Origin: Astropecten irregularis
Taxonomy: Eukaryota > Echinodermata > Asteroidea > Paxillosida > Astropectinidae
Assembly: GCA_963971285.1 (NCBI GenBank)
Contig: OZ020245.1
Span: 20,536,983 to 20,600,982, forward strand
Direction: 5' to 3'
Length of the DNA stretch: 64,000 nucleotides
Below, one piece after another: positions 28,686 through 41,064 of this stretch. The translations under genes and the position numbers were made by a program. The notes under the pieces were generated by a model. The model was not told the origin of the DNA, made no database searches, and saw only the letters and a list, made by a program, of their open reading frames with translations. The first letter of the stretch is position 1. Each line of letters begins with the position of its first letter.

Positions 28686-29051
28686 TAAAGGTAGTATCAT
28701 ACTTTGGTAAGAAGCCAAAACAGAAATGTTCACATATTTACGTATAACTTACAGGGTATGAAGATAATGGTGGTAGAAACATACCGTTAAAACTTGTCTG
28801 CCTGAAATGGTGTATTTATCCAGAAAAGTGTAAAACATTGACCAAAACTCTTTTTGATCTTTTAAAAGATCAAAAATAAAAGAGAAAAGACTTAAAGAAA
28901 TACTGTGGCCGTTTTTCAAGGTTTTCTCAAAAAGTGGGAACCGTATGGGACTGAAATTTTCACAGATGACTGTTACTGTATCTTCCTTGATATTTTTTGC
29001 CCATGAATCTGTATTTCTTTGACAAAAACCAAAGTATGATATTACCTTTAA
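28686..29051. mobile_element. MITE family 1, full copy
   Basis: The ends TAAAGGTAGTATCATACTTT and AAAGTATGATATTACCTTTA are inverted repeats flanking the GATCTTTTAAAAGATC core. About 366 bp. Confidence 0.85.
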
Positions 29052-29117
29052 GAGCAAACCACTAGACCTCTGTAATCTCTGTGCGGAAGGTGTTGACTGA
29101 ACATGCCCTAAACGCAT

Positions 29118-29862
29118 CTTAAAGGTACAATCAATACATGATTGGTAAAAGTCACTGAACAGCACTCACACTTTGTCTAATCCAACATGTACATGAAATA
29201 ATAAGCCTGTGAAAATTTGAGCTCAATGGGACATCCGAGTCACAAGAAAATAACGAAATCCAGACTCAATTGTTCATATAAAACAAAGAATGGTTTGATC
29301 TTACCCCGAGATCAAAACTGTTTTCGGTCTTTGTTATACTAATTTCTGGATAAATACGCCATTTCAGGCAGAAATATTTTAATGGTATGTTTCTACCAGC
29401 ACCATCTTCATACCCTGAAAGTTATACATAAATCTGTGAACATTTCAGTCTGGGTATGTTACCAATCCTGGATGGGATCCTGGAAATGAAACGCACAAAA
29501 CAAGACTGGTAAAAGTGACAGAACAGCTGCAGATTGCTCACAATTTGATTTTTCATGGAATAAAAACAAACCTGTGAAATTTTCAGCTCATGTCATCATC
29601 GGAAACTGTATAAAACAGTGAAAAACGCTCACGTTATTTTCAAATCTATTCACAGGAGTTTTGATCTCACCCCGAGATGAAAACGGTTTTCTGTCATTGT
29701 TTTACTAATTTCGGGATAAATACAGCATTTCAGCCGGAAATATTTGAACGGTATACATGTATATGTTTCTCCCAGCACCATCATCATACCCTGAAAGTTA
29801 CACGTGAATCTGTGAACATTTCTGTCTGGGTATGCTACCAATCCTGTACTATACCTTTAATA
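29118..29862. mobile_element. Two adjoining MITE family 2 copies
   Basis: The first runs from AAAGGTACAATCAATACATG to about 29470 (GGGTATGTTACCAATCCTGG). The second runs to CCAATCCTGTACTATACCTT. The blocks ATAAATACAGCATTTCAG and CACCATCTTCATACCCTGAA are shared by both families 1 and 2. Confidence 0.75.
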
Positions 29863-30039
29863 CTTACCTAAACTCGACTCCGCGGGACATGCAGGATGTG
29901 GTTGCCGGCATACCTTGTCCACCGAGCAGGAACGTGCAAATGATAACATTGATAATGAACCAAAGGTCTAGAGTCACAAAATGTTTGTTGGGCGTTTTTT
30001 TTTCTTTGAGCCCCCAAGACAAAATCCTGGGTGCGCCGG

Positions 30040-30320
30040 TTTCAGAACACAGTGAAAAAGACTCACGGTATTTTCAAATCTATTCACCGGAGTTTTGATC
30101 TCCCTGAGAAAATAATTAATCCCATAATTATCTCCCTTGATCTCCCCGAGATCAAAACTGGTTTTCGTCATTGGTTTTACTCTTTTCTGGATAAATACAG
30201 CATTTTGTACAGAAAAAAATGTTAACGGATATGTTTCTACCATCATCCATCTTTATACCCATCTTTAAGTTATAGGTAAATCCGTGAACATTGCCGTTTC
30301 GGTATGATAGTACCTTTAAC
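30040..30320. mobile_element. MITE family 1/2 relative, internally rearranged
   Basis: It shows the right end GGTATGATAGTACCTTTAAC and family internal blocks with a duplicated GATCTCCC segment. The left end is not clear. Confidence 0.6.
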
Positions 30321-30832
30321 AGCAACATGTCGCGTCAGTTTCTATTAGTCGCCTGCCGGTACTACACCCATGGGGCCAATTATACAGTCCTGTTTGAACA
30401 AAGAAGTTCATAAACCCAAGGAACGAATGTCTATCCAACTCACACGAGCATAATTATCACCAGCCTGGTATAGTTCACCGTAAATAAAATAAATTTCAAC
30501 GCAATCTTTTCATCACCTGAACGTTGAATTCTTGACTAGCCATGGTCTGGCCGACGTGTTTCATATAATTAGCCTATCATGATAGGCAAATTAAACCAAC
30601 TATACAGCTTGAGTGCTTGTACAGTCATGTAGGCCTACAATGTAACACGGAAGTTACCACAGAAAAAAAAGAAATACATGTAGGCTAGTGCGTTTTCCAA
30701 CTGAAGCGAAACTACCATCTGAAGCCGAAAGGAAATAAATATTGTTCCCAGTCTTCTGTAGCTATACTGTATGCAGTAGGCCTAAGCTAAGATCTGTTGT
30801 ACTGAACAGGCTATACAAGATATAGAAGGAAG

Positions 30833-30931
30833 GTAAGCTATCGGAGTAGTAACTGATTTATATTATGACACATCTTATAATTGCAGACTCTTATGATGAG
30901 TCCGTGCATTACACAGAACCAGCCTGATGAG
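30833..30931 (+). other. Candidate 5' exon for the small-protein gene
   Basis: A possible exon 30887-30931 sits between acceptor TATAATTGCAG and donor GATGAG|GTGAGT. A second donor-like GGAAG|GTAAGC lies at 30833. If 30887-30931 were spliced to 33537, its own ATG would open a different frame from the Met-Gly-Cys-Cys ORF. Evidence is splice-site appearance only. Confidence 0.25.
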
Positions 30932-31510
30932 GTGAGTTTGATGGGTATACTCAGTTGGTTCTTCCACAGAGTATTGAGTGACGAACCCAGAGAACTATTC
31001 AGTATCCAGAAATTTGGTCAAAGTACACTGGATTGGTGTACATGTACAGTATAGGTCTTTGGCTCTAGCACGTTTTCTCGCGCCTGAGATGAACTACTGC
31101 AAAATGTCACACTGGAAGAAGAATTCACCACAGAATTCGAAGAAAGACGGTCTGAATTTTAGAACCACTAACGTTCAGGAATGTGTTTTAAACTGGTTTC
31201 GACGAAACGGCAGGGGATATAGGCCTAGTGCACTTTAAGTTTAAGGTCAGCCATCTTGTTCGGCTTTCCTGTCAAACAGTGGTTGTAAATTATACATGTA
31301 TCACTTGATTGTGAATGAATGCACAAGCATGGAACTCTAGCTGCATCCTTTGCTTTTGAAGTTTTGATTCTGCTGCATGAAGAGAGAGCACAACCCCAAA
31401 AATAGGCCTATAGGTAAATTTCCAAATTGTTAGGTGCAACATAATGGTTGCAAGAAGCTCAAACAACGTCTCCAGCCAGCATTATGACTATAGATAGGCT
31501 GCCTGAAGTC

Positions 31511-31754
31511 CTGGGGCCAATTTCATACAGCTGCTTAGCACAACAAATTGCTTAGCACAAAAATAGCTTGCCCAATAAAACAAACCACCATTGGAAAACT
31601 CCATTTGATATTCATGGTCAGCGAACAACAGCCAAAGAACAATTGCAAGTGATACACAACACACGGAAATTTGGTTGTTAATCCTGTTTTTACTAAGACA
31701 AAAATATCATGCTTAGCGAATTTTTGGGCCAAGCAGCTCGATGAAATTGGCCCC
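31511..31754. mobile_element. GCTTAGCAC foldback MITE
   Basis: The arms GGGGCCAATTTCATACAGCT and AGCTCGATGAAATTGGCCCC pair, with inner GCTTAGCACAAA. A complete copy. Confidence 0.85.
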
Positions 31755-32867
31755 TGGGTTTACTGTACGTTGATAAAACCAGGCTCTATAGCCAGAGGTT
31801 GGTAAAAAAAAAAGAAGGTTGGAATACATAGGCCTAAATAAGCGCTGGAGCTTCGGGAAAAATCCCGAGTCATATTACTTTTCTTTTCAGTGTTGGGTCG
31901 ACCAGAATAAAACATGACCTTTAAGAGGACAAAATCACGTCAAGGAATAATGCTGGTCGAACGTTTGATCCATACTACTACTCCAAGCCTAAAGTAAGGA
32001 AAACATTGTATTTAGGAACAAATTGTGAAGGACCCAAATCGTTAATACACTGCAAATAATCACGTCGGTAAATCGAGATGCACCGTCAGATTTTCCTCAG
32101 CGCTCTGTAAACTTCAAAGACACCTGTGACCTTAAACTAGTGCCTCCCCCCTACGTGATAACACATACTGTATTTCCATAAATATCACTGGGAGGAAAAA
32201 AATACCTTTTCTAAAAATTGCACCGATGCGCTTGGTCAAGGCCCAATGTCGTTTGCCTCGGCAACATTACCTTCAAAGTTCAAAATGTCTGGATTCATAC
32301 CCAGTTTTCTAATCATAGACAGTTGGTTTTTCTAACGGAAGTGCGGTAGAAAGACCTCTGTACTGTACATAATAGAAGATAAAACCATGATGAGAGGTCC
32401 TTGCTCTCCCAGCTGCAAATCTCGACATTCCAGAGTCGTTGCCTTGTGGAATTCGTGATCGTTGTCTGCACGTCACGCATGTCAGATCTATAATACATTC
32501 ATGCTATCAGGATAATGTATTTTCCTGCATTATACAATAATACAGTGGCAGGAAAGAGTGTTAATACAGAACCAAGGTTATAATGGGTTTCCTGGTTATT
32601 CCATCGCATAATCATCGAAAATAAAACACGAGCACAGCCACATAATTCAAGCAAAAACACAAACCGCTGTTCGTAGTTTTCTCGAAATTCAAACACCGAT
32701 TCAGAGGAAATTTTCACGGGTTATTACATGCATTTTGAAGACTGGGTGAGAATAATGATAATACATATAATGATTCGGAAGGCGCCAAATCCTAAAATTC
32801 ACTATTGATAAAAAAAAAGCTCCAGTCGTACTTATGAAGAAAAAGATACAATTCACCATGGCAATTC

Positions 32868-33305
32868 GTTACATCGTTTCCACCCAAAAATGCAACACTT
32901 TGTGGGGAACCATTGTGTTAAAATAAAACTGTTTATTAGTTCAAGATTCATTTATATGATGCAACCATGTCTTGGCTATCACCATGTAGAATTTAAGCAA
33001 AATGGGGCTGCAGTTGACGAAAATAATGACCAATTGAAAGAATACTCTTTAAAAACAAATTTGCAGAATAAGTGGTAAATACACACATTGTGTATACGAA
33101 AGCAAGATGAAAATCGGGTTTTGAGGTTGGGTAATTCAGTCTTAGTTTTTCCCCTCAATGTCGGTCCACTTTTGCTCAAATTCAACATGGTGATAGGCAA
33201 GACATGGTTGTATCACATATCTGAATCTTGAAGTGATAAACAGTTTAATTTTAATATAATGGTTCCCGACACAGTGTTGCGTTTTTGGGGACACCCTGTA
33301 CAATA
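32868..33305. mobile_element. Long inverted-repeat element, mariner-like ends
   Basis: The left arm (AATGCAACACTTTGTGGGGA ... GATGCAACCATGTCTTGGCT) pairs over about 140 bp with the right arm (AGACATGGTTGTATCACATA ... GTGTTGCGTTTTTGGGGACA). The right end GGGACACCCTGTACAAT resembles mariner-type termini. No transposase ORF. Confidence 0.7.
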
Positions 33306-33536
33306 TACATGTAATATACAATGTAACACAAGATAGAGGAATGCTGTAGTAATTCGCAATAATTAAGGTTTGTGTTATTGTATCGTGTTCATTCGAGCAA
33401 GAAGCTGAATTGTAAGGGTGTGGCACTGTAGCGATACGGTATAAAGTTCCAGGGAAATTTGACATGCATCATGCCTATCCAAGGTGCATGGATTGAGATC
33501 CCGATTCATTCATTCATTTCTTTCCTTCTACTACAG

Positions 33537-33742
33537 AAGCAACAATGGGCTGCTGTCCTTCCACACAGTCACCCAGGCCTACCAGCCCACACGGTGATCG
33601 ACCCCACCCAAAGCCCACCAGTCCAGGAGTGAAGGTCCGAACCAACTTGTTCATGCCCGGGAGGCCGAGAGGACACGGGTTCGGTAAGACGGGCCACGCT
33701 GCCCCTAGGAAGTCCCCAAGAAGAGGCAAGAACACGCTATAA
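33537..33742 (+). CDS. Small basic, proline-rich protein with MGCC N-terminus
   Basis: The ORF 33545-33742 encodes 65 residues and I do not recognise the family. The start MGCCPS fits the N-myristoylation pattern (Gly2, Ser6), with Cys3 and Cys4 as possible palmitoylation sites. The body is rich in Pro, Arg and Lys, with one acidic residue (Asp18) and four Ser-Pro sites (QSP, TSP, TSP, KSP). The ATG has a good context (CAACAATGG). A strong acceptor TTCCTTCTACTACAG ends at 33536, eight bases before it, so the exon probably follows a 5' UTR intron. GC content is well above the flanks and 33520-34320 is free of the window's repeats. The inferred location is the inner face of a membrane. It could instead be a non-coding exon. 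Confidence 0.5.
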
Positions 33743-34325
33743 GATAGAACCAGGCACAAGGTGTATTCACTTCGAGGCCATGCCCCCTTCCAAATTCCAG
33801 ACGTGTGCGTCCATGGCGTTCATTGCAGAAACGACAGCTATACCACTCTGTGACACTTGAAGTGTTTGGAACGTGCTCGTGTTGTACGGAGGATCTAAAG
33901 ATCATGTTGCCGGTCGAAATTAGAAAACAACAATTTCTGTCACGTCTCAAATTAACTACCGTATGCCGCGGAGACCTACATAGCTACCGCAATTACCCAA
34001 GGAAGAGCCCGATCCTTCTTCTTTTTTCCGACGTGCAAGTTTTACAAAAATGTTTGCAGATTTCCTCAGCAACATTTTGATTTACAACACCAAACTATTC
34101 CACTCCTCGGAGAGCCATTCGCTTGTGATGGTACAGGGATATTATTTTCAAGTCTCCAATCTCACTACGAACAAGCATGCATGGAGGAAGGAAGATACTG
34201 TTCTGCACACATTTGGGTATTTAGAACTTGAAGTTAAAAACTTAATATAATTGGCAATCCAATTGCAATAATGATTGTCAAATTAAATATAATTATCTTT
34301 TTTCTTTCTTCACATTTCAATGACT
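33743..34325 (+). other. Likely 3' UTR of the small-protein gene
   Basis: Single-copy sequence downstream of the TAA with no repeat-family member and no second long ORF in frame. An ATTAAA near 34276 is a weak candidate poly(A) signal. Confidence 0.35.
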
Positions 34326-34656
34326 TTAACGGTAATATCATACTTTGGTTTTTGTCAAAGAAATGCAGATTCATGAACAGTTATCTGTGAAAATTTCAGT
34401 CCCATACGGTGCTCACTTTTTGAGAAAACAGTGAAAAATAGCCACAGTATTTCTTCACCGTTATTTTTGATCTTTAAAAGATCAAAATTGTTTTTGGTCA
34501 CTGGTTTGACTCTTTGTTGGATAAATACAGCATTTCATGCAGAAAGATTTTAACGGTATGTTTCTACTATCACCATCTTCATACCATGTAAGTTATACGT
34601 AAATCTGTGAACATTTCTGTTTCAGTATGCTATACCATAGTATGATACTACATTTA
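34326..34656. mobile_element. MITE family 1 copy
   Basis: The ends ACGGTAATATCATACTTTGG and ATAGTATGATACTACATTTA are inverted repeats. The GATCTTTAAAAGATC core is present. Confidence 0.8.
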
Positions 34657-35019
34657 AATTCAGTCAGTTACCAGTAGGCCTACCCTCGAACGGCAAAGAG
34701 CCAGACTCATCAATCACGTGAAAAACGCTAGAGGACCCTTTTTAATTTCGCGAGTTCCCCCGAAATTGTCCCAACAGTAAAATGTCTACCACGTCTTGGT
34801 TCTGAATTTGAAACCAGTATAAAAGTTCGCCCTTTGCATTAAAGATCGTCACAATTATTACGAATGAAATGAACTTGATCGATCGAAGCATGGTGTCCGT
34901 TCCTTCCTCCATGCTCGAAGACAACCGTTCCCTGCCTGAATCGTTTTCATGTGGACGGGCCAGCTCAAGTTCAAGTACTGGTCCAGTCAGGTTTGTGAGG
35001 AAGGGGCCATCCGAGGCAT

Positions 35020-35170
35020 GGGGTCGATTTCATCAAACTCATCGTAACTTACTATCAATCGTAGGACTGTTGATGCATTGCAGTCCTACCCGTAGGATAG
35101 ACCTCTTACGATTTGTCATCCTTCATAATTTGAGTTACGATCGATCGTAGGGCTTCGTGAAATCGACCCA
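35020..35170. repeat. GGGTCGATTTCA short foldback element
   Basis: GGGTCGATTTCATCAAACTC pairs with GGGCTTCGTGAAATCGACCC around CAATCGTAGGACT blocks. Other copies lie at 43704-43839, 52284-52418 and 57331-57470. Confidence 0.8.
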
Positions 35171-35232
35171 TGGCCTTTTGGGCTGACAATCTGGGGAAAG
35201 AGCATTTTCTAGCCGCGTGACCTAAAAGAAAC

Positions 35233-35251
35233 AACAACAACAACAACAGAC
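35233..35251. repeat. (AAC)n microsatellite
   Basis: About six AAC units. Confidence 0.85.
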
Positions 35252-35541
35252 CTAGGGTCTAAAGAAACTGCATCAATAACAACAACGAGCAGCTGCTCGG
35301 ATCAGTATTATTAGACATTTACAACTTGGTTACCATTGGGGGAACCAAAGAAGCGGCCTCTTTGATCACGGATGCGCACTAATCCATTGCGACAGTCGTT
35401 ATACAATGAAATTATTGATGAGATATGTTGAAGATGATGTTGAAGTTTCAAATACACGCCTATACAGGCGAGTCGCAATTGTGGCTGTCTCAATCACCCA
35501 TTTGCTCAACATCTGCATGCCTAGTCATTGTAATTGTGCTG

Positions 35542-35892
35542 TTAAAGGTACATGTAATAATTGTCATACTTTGTTTTTGTTTTTTTTGTCAAAGAAATGC
35601 AGATTCATGAGCATTAATATCAAGAAATTGATACAGCACTATAGTCATCTGTGAAATTTCCAGTCCCATATGGTGCCCACAGTGAAAAACACTCACGGTA
35701 TTTTAATAATCTTTTCACCATTATTTTAAATCTTCTAAAGATCAACATTAATTGTTTTTGATCATTGGTTTTACTCTTTTCTTTGTAAATACAGCATTTT
35801 AGGCAGAAAACTCTTTTTACTCTGTTAGTTGTATAGGCAAATCTGTGAAGATTTATGTTTTGGTATGCTACCAAAGTATAGGCCTACCTTTA
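35542..35892. mobile_element. MITE family 1, diverged copy
   Basis: It starts TTAAAGGTACATGTAATAAT and ends with a CCAAAGTATAGG..TACCTTTAA-type terminus interrupted by a few inserted bases. Confidence 0.7.
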
Positions 35893-36168
35893 AAGAAGAT
35901 TGTTCTTGTTGCTAAAATGTTACTGACATTTCCCCCGAAATTCTCCTGAAAAAAAAAAGACAAGAAGAACATAGGCTATACATTGCCTTTTAGGCATAGG
36001 TGAATAATAGGGAACCCATTAATTATTTGGCCAGGACAATAATGCTTGTACAAAGTGGGAGGCGTATCAGTTATGGAGATGACCTTTGTCGTGTCCAAGA
36101 AAACGATTTTTTTTTCTGAATGCACCTAGCAATATTCGCTTCAAGATAAAATCCACAAAAGTTATTAC

Positions 36169-36566
36169 AGGAAGCATATAGGATTTGCAAAGATGTGCAT
36201 TTTGGCTGAATTTGGTACTTAAAGAGAAGTGAATGTCTTAAACCTCCTTACAGACGTTGTTTCATGTACCTTTTTACGATTTGTTCATCTGGATAGCAGA
36301 AATACGGCCGAAATAATCTTTCCCCCTCCGAATTCTTCAACGTTACACCACGATTTAGAAATGCTAAAAAGATCGTTCGGATGAATAATCTTATAAATTT
36401 TTAAAAGACACTAAATCTGGATTTCCTTGGAAACAAAAACAGCATCTGATGAACCAATATTTCCCATGGTGACTGATTTGCTCTGTTTACGAACTGTTGA
36501 GTCCATTTTCTGTCTCAACTCAATATTTTTTTTGGAGGCCTTGCAAATCCTGTACGCTACCTTCAA
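36169..36566. mobile_element. MITE family 3, full-length copy, opposite orientation
   Basis: It starts GGAAGCATATAGGATTTGCA and ends GGCCTTGCAAATCCTGTACG. It shares CATTTTGGCTGAATTTGGTA and GTTTCATGTACC with 10625-11027. Confidence 0.75.
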
Positions 36567-36824
36567 GCAATATGCCGTCTGAGAGCACATAGGGCCTACC
36601 CCATTCCATACAGCTTGAACCGTTTGCCAATTGGAATATGTAGATCTTTACTTACATATAATTGCCGTGGATGCCTTGCAGCAAGTATTAATAAATTAAA
36701 CAAAAGTTTAAACTTTGTATCAAATACAATTCTGCTTTGTTTTGATTCATGATTTTTTTGTGTTAAATCCCCCCGCACCAGGCAAAAACAGAACCTTGCT
36801 AAGCACTGTAAATCAAAACGCTTG

Positions 36825-37810
36825 GCTGAGGGGTGCACCACACTAATAGCTCAAAAATCAATGCGCCGAGCTGATTAGCATATTCTGTGTACTCTCAAAT
36901 GTTTTTTTTTTAATATTCAATTTGGGGGTCGTGCAATTAATATATTGTGTAATTAATTATGACGGGTTATCAAAACCTGGGGTTCAGTGCTTCAGCCTGT
37001 TGTGGAGACTTGAGAAATTTCGGCTTAAATCTGTTCCTACATCGTTTTGAACGTGGAGGGTTACTTCATGAAAACCGGCTGCAAGTTGGTTTGGGAAAAT
37101 TGACATTTTGGGGGTGTTTTTTTCTTGGGGCAATTAGCAAAAAATCTGATCTGTTACCCTACCAAAAATTGAAAAGAATCAGATAGATGAGGGTTCAAAC
37201 TTTGTTTTGATTTATTGCACCAATCACTGAGAGACTCCTGGATGAGGTTTTTTGAACATTGAAGTTGATGTATTTTACACTAAAAGTCAATGGGACACAT
37301 TTTAGTGTGGTGCAACCTCATGGATGCACCACACTAAATAGCTCAAAAATCAATGCGCCGAGCTGATTATCATAATGTGTTTACCCTCAAATGTTTTTTA
37401 AATATGCAACTTGGGGGGTCGTGCAATTAATATATTGGGTAATTTTGACTGGTTTTGACAACCTGGGGGTTCAATGCTTCAGCCTGTTGTGAAGACTTGA
37501 GATATTTTGGTTTAAAATCCGGTCCTACATTGTCTTGAACGTGGAGGGTTGCTTCATGAAAACTCGTAGCAAGTCGGTTACGGAAGAAGGACATTTCGGG
37601 GGTGTTTTTTTCTTGGGGCAATTAGCAAAAAATCCAATCGGTTACCCATCCAAAAATTGAAAAGAATTGGGTAGATGAGAGTTCACACTATCATTTACAC
37701 TATTGCACCAACAACTGAGAAACTTCTGGATGGGGTTTTTTGAACTGTGAAGTCGAGGGATTTTACACTAAGGTCAATGGGAGTTTATTTAGTGTGGTGC
37801 ACCCCTGAGC
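36825..37810. mobile_element. Tandem pair of 485-bp TIR elements
   Basis: Two tandem copies (36833-37314 and 37325-37805) each run from TGCACCACACTAA to TTAGTGTGGTGCA. The outer flanks extend the inverted repeat to GCTGAGGGGTGCACCACACT and AGTGTGGTGCACCCCTGAGC. Inside, GGGGGTGTTTTTTTCTTGGG and AGCTGATTA.CATA blocks are collinear between copies. A third, inverted copy is at 48306-48762. No coding ORF. Confidence 0.85.
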
Positions 37811-38268
37811 TTATGGAGTGCGCCCTCTAGCATTTTGACTGCAACAAGTTCAATCAATGGCGGCGTGTTTGATGTGCTGGTGTTGTCATTGTGAGAAGTT
37901 TTGACAGGTGGGAAGGGGTTTCCCCTTCACGTGGCCATTCAGGTGATTAGAAAACATCGGGAAGGACTTCTTCACAAGGCCTCATGCGCTTCACCGCATT
38001 TTTGTCTTCATATTTTACCTGGTGTATCCTTGTTGAGGGTCATTCCCTAAACTGTTTCGTGAAAGTACGACTCAAGCAAGGATTGAATGCGGAAATGCGT
38101 GCACGTGCCGAGTGTACGTGTACATGACTTGCTAACGTACGCGTATGATAACGCCCAATATTATTTCGTATTACTATTAGTATTCGGCCTAGTGTGTAAG
38201 AGCGATGCCGATTTGAGGCCGTCAGCTTGTTGGAAATGAATGGAAGCATCTTGGTGTTAAGATTTGGA

Positions 38269-38729
38269 AAGAATTCCACTGATGACCATCACGGAAAAAA
38301 GATTATATCCTTCAAAGTTCAAGACTCCCGCAAGAGTTAACTTAAAATATTGGATACAAGTCATGATGAATGTGTATTCTTTATACTATAGGCAGTGTAT
38401 ATTTTGCCGGTGTCAGCAATCTTCCTGCAAACGCTATTTTGCCGTTCCCATTGGCTAATCTGCAGTATAAGAATTAACGTACCTCTGGCAAAATAACCTT
38501 TAAAGAAAGAAGGCCGGCATAGCCAACGAGAATGCATGATGGTACCGGCAAAATATAACAGTTACACTTCCTTCTTTGTAACACTGAAAAGTGAAAAGTG
38601 AGCTAGTTTTGCCGGTTTTTTTTTTTACCTACAATTATACATTTTGAATGCGGCATCAGCCATTTTTCTCAAAACGCCCTATGTTGGTTTCATTTAGTGT
38701 ACAAGTGATGGTCGTCAGTGGAATTCTTC
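38269..38729. mobile_element. TIR element with GAATTCCACTGATGACCATCAC ends
   Basis: The 22-nt ends are inverted repeats with a single mismatch. The 460-bp interior shows repeated TTTTGCCGG words and no ORF that looks coding. Confidence 0.75.
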
Positions 38730-39499
38730 CCCCCAAAAACCAGCTCCAGTGGGATTTTGAGGCTAAAATTAATTGTTTCGTTTGAGCACTTCTGGATTCA
38801 AGGTCTAATTAAAATCAGAAACTGATGGGGGTCAAATTTGTCAGTGTCCCCTTCTCATTTTTGGGGGTGTGTCCTATTTGGACTATGGAGCCCAGTGGCA
38901 CTGACACTAGTTGGGGCTGATTTTAAGATGGGTGTATAAACCGCACATCATGTCAGCTTCCTTGAGCATGTGGACAGATGACATTGGGTTGAGTGTCAGT
39001 AAAACTAACAAGTTAAAGTATCCTCAATGTACCAGTTTTTGAGGGTGTAAGCGTTTATTCTAAGCAATGAAGCAAGACAAAAACTCAAATACAGAAGTAA
39101 ACTGTTGACATTGTAGTTTGGCTTATGGTGGAGCACGTACGGTACGCAAAACAAATGAACTGATAGTGTGGTACAGGCCTGCACGTTGCTACCAGTGACA
39201 TATAGAAGGTTGACCCTCGAAAACTTGATACCTCGAAAACAGGTGTTGAGCACAATAATGATGCCTGCGCAAGTTTTAAATGGGGCCGTGCCCAATTTTG
39301 AATTTAACATTCATTTGATGGCACGTAGCGACCATCACTCCATTTAGGCCTAGGTCAAAAACAATGGACACAACCTCTCAGGTTTTCTTTAAAAACAAGT
39401 TACTTCGGACAAACAGTTAAAGATTGCGCTCAACACAGGTATACTGACCTCTATCAAAGAGGTATCCCTCATCAACAACACATTGTGCTTCATGCCATG

Positions 39500-40039
39500 T
39501 TAAAGGTACTATCATACTTTGGTAGCATACCAAAACATAAATCTTTACCTATAACTTACAGGGTGTAAAGATGGTGGTGGTAGAAACATACTGTTAAAAT
39601 CTTTCTGCCTGAAATGCTCGGTATTTATCAAGAAATTAGTAAAAGTAACAACCGAAAATATTTTTGATATTTAAAGGTAGTATCATACTTTGGTAAGAGA
39701 CCAAAACAGAAATGTTCACAGATTGATGTATAACTTTCAGGGTATGAAGATGATGCTAGTAGAAACCAACTGTTAACATTTTTTTGCCTGAAATGGTGTA
39801 TTTATTCAGAAATTAGTAAAAAAAAATGACAGAAAATCTTTTTGATCTTTTAAAAGATCAAAAATAAAAGAGAAAAGACTGAAATACTGTGGCCGTTTTC
39901 CACTGTTTTCTAAAAAAGTGGGCACCGTGTGGGACTGAAATGTTCACAGATGACTGTTTAGTTTACTGTATCTTCCTTGATAGTTTGGCCCATGAAACTG
40001 CATTTCTTTGACAAAAACCAAAATATTATACTACCTTAA
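39500..40039. mobile_element. MITE family 1: half copy followed by a full copy
   Basis: The 39500-39670 segment is a left half. The full copy 39671-40039 begins in its core, at TTTTTGATATTTAAAGGTAG, as if one element inserted into another. Confidence 0.75.
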
Positions 40040-40959
40040 CTTCAAACTTGCTATTAGTTAAGGATCAGTGTGATGATTTTATTTAAATTAATTAATGTTC
40101 AGAGATTTCCTGGACTGCAGCATTCAAATTGTTCTGTAACATTGCTATATTATGTGCAGAAGTGAATGTTCCAAGTGTAATGTTTGACACTAGTAAGTAT
40201 GTATAAATTGTTGAAACTACAATGTAGGGAATCAACCAAGCATGCTTAAGTATGTGAAAGAGTTATACAGTAGATCATTATCTTGTAATTATACATTGGC
40301 GCACTGGATTTAGCTCTGTAATAGTGCTGGGCAAAATCAGGTAATTTCATATCCAGTTACCGATTGCAAAAACTGATCAGGTAAACAGTTATCTTATGTA
40401 ATCACCTTCATCATGTGTGCTCAGTGTAGAAGAATAGGGCCTGAATAAAAACATGCATGGTATTGACAGAGGGTATTGACGTGACTATAATGGGAATCTG
40501 CTTTAACTTGTTCGACATGATGATATTTGCAAATTAGGCTTGCCCTTCACCGACGTGGATGAGCACTGTATACTCAGTGCTTGTGAGAGCACGTGAGAAA
40601 AAATCACATGCTTGCTCATGCTCATGATGATATTTATCGATATTGTGATTAGAGGCTTTTTGCGATGTTATTTTTATAATTTTTAAATCAAGCATTTAGA
40701 TCAAGTACGTGCAATGTTTTTTTTTAAAATCAAGTATGTGAAAAGCGCGTTTCTACTTGGCAAAATGGACAAATAACTGACTGAAATTCAAGTATGTATT
40801 CTACAGTTTACACTTTTTGGGTTGTTTAGCATAAGCCAAATGTTTTTCCCTTTTTTTTGCTTTCAATTTTCGGTTAACGGTTTGTGGACATTTGTAACTG
40901 GAATCCGGGTCGGTTAATGTATAACCGGATAAAATTCCCAGCACTGCTCTGCAATATAT

Positions 40960-41064
40960 TCAGTTTCTTTGTCGTTGTTTTCTATCTCTGCATAGGTTGC
41001 ATTGGTGAGCGTTGACTGTTAAGGACCTGATCAGTGACCAACCAAGCACTCTGTCCCTCCATTC
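40960..41064 (+). promoter_or_regulatory. Upstream region or 5' UTR of RAD51B
   Basis: No TATA box is evident. A sequence resembling an acceptor (TTCTATCTCTGCATAG, ending 40995) may mark a 5' UTR exon before the ATG. Not verifiable from sequence alone. Confidence 0.3.

Larger units (their letters stand above)
27052..33544. other. Intergenic repeat-rich region between LRPPRC and the small-protein ORF
   Basis: It holds two GGCTCCGGCTCC foldbacks, MITE family 1 and 2 copies, a GCTTAGCAC MITE and a mariner-like inverted repeat. Stretches 27052-27650, 30320-31500 and 31760-32860 look single-copy. No convincing exon homologous to a known protein was seen there. Confidence 0.6.

Noticed and set aside
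28749-29165. A 138-codon minus-strand ORF
   Set aside because: It lies within the MITE family 1 copy and repeats in other copies with frame breaks.
32868-33305. An active mariner transposon
   Set aside because: Only inverted arms remain; there is no transposase reading frame between them.
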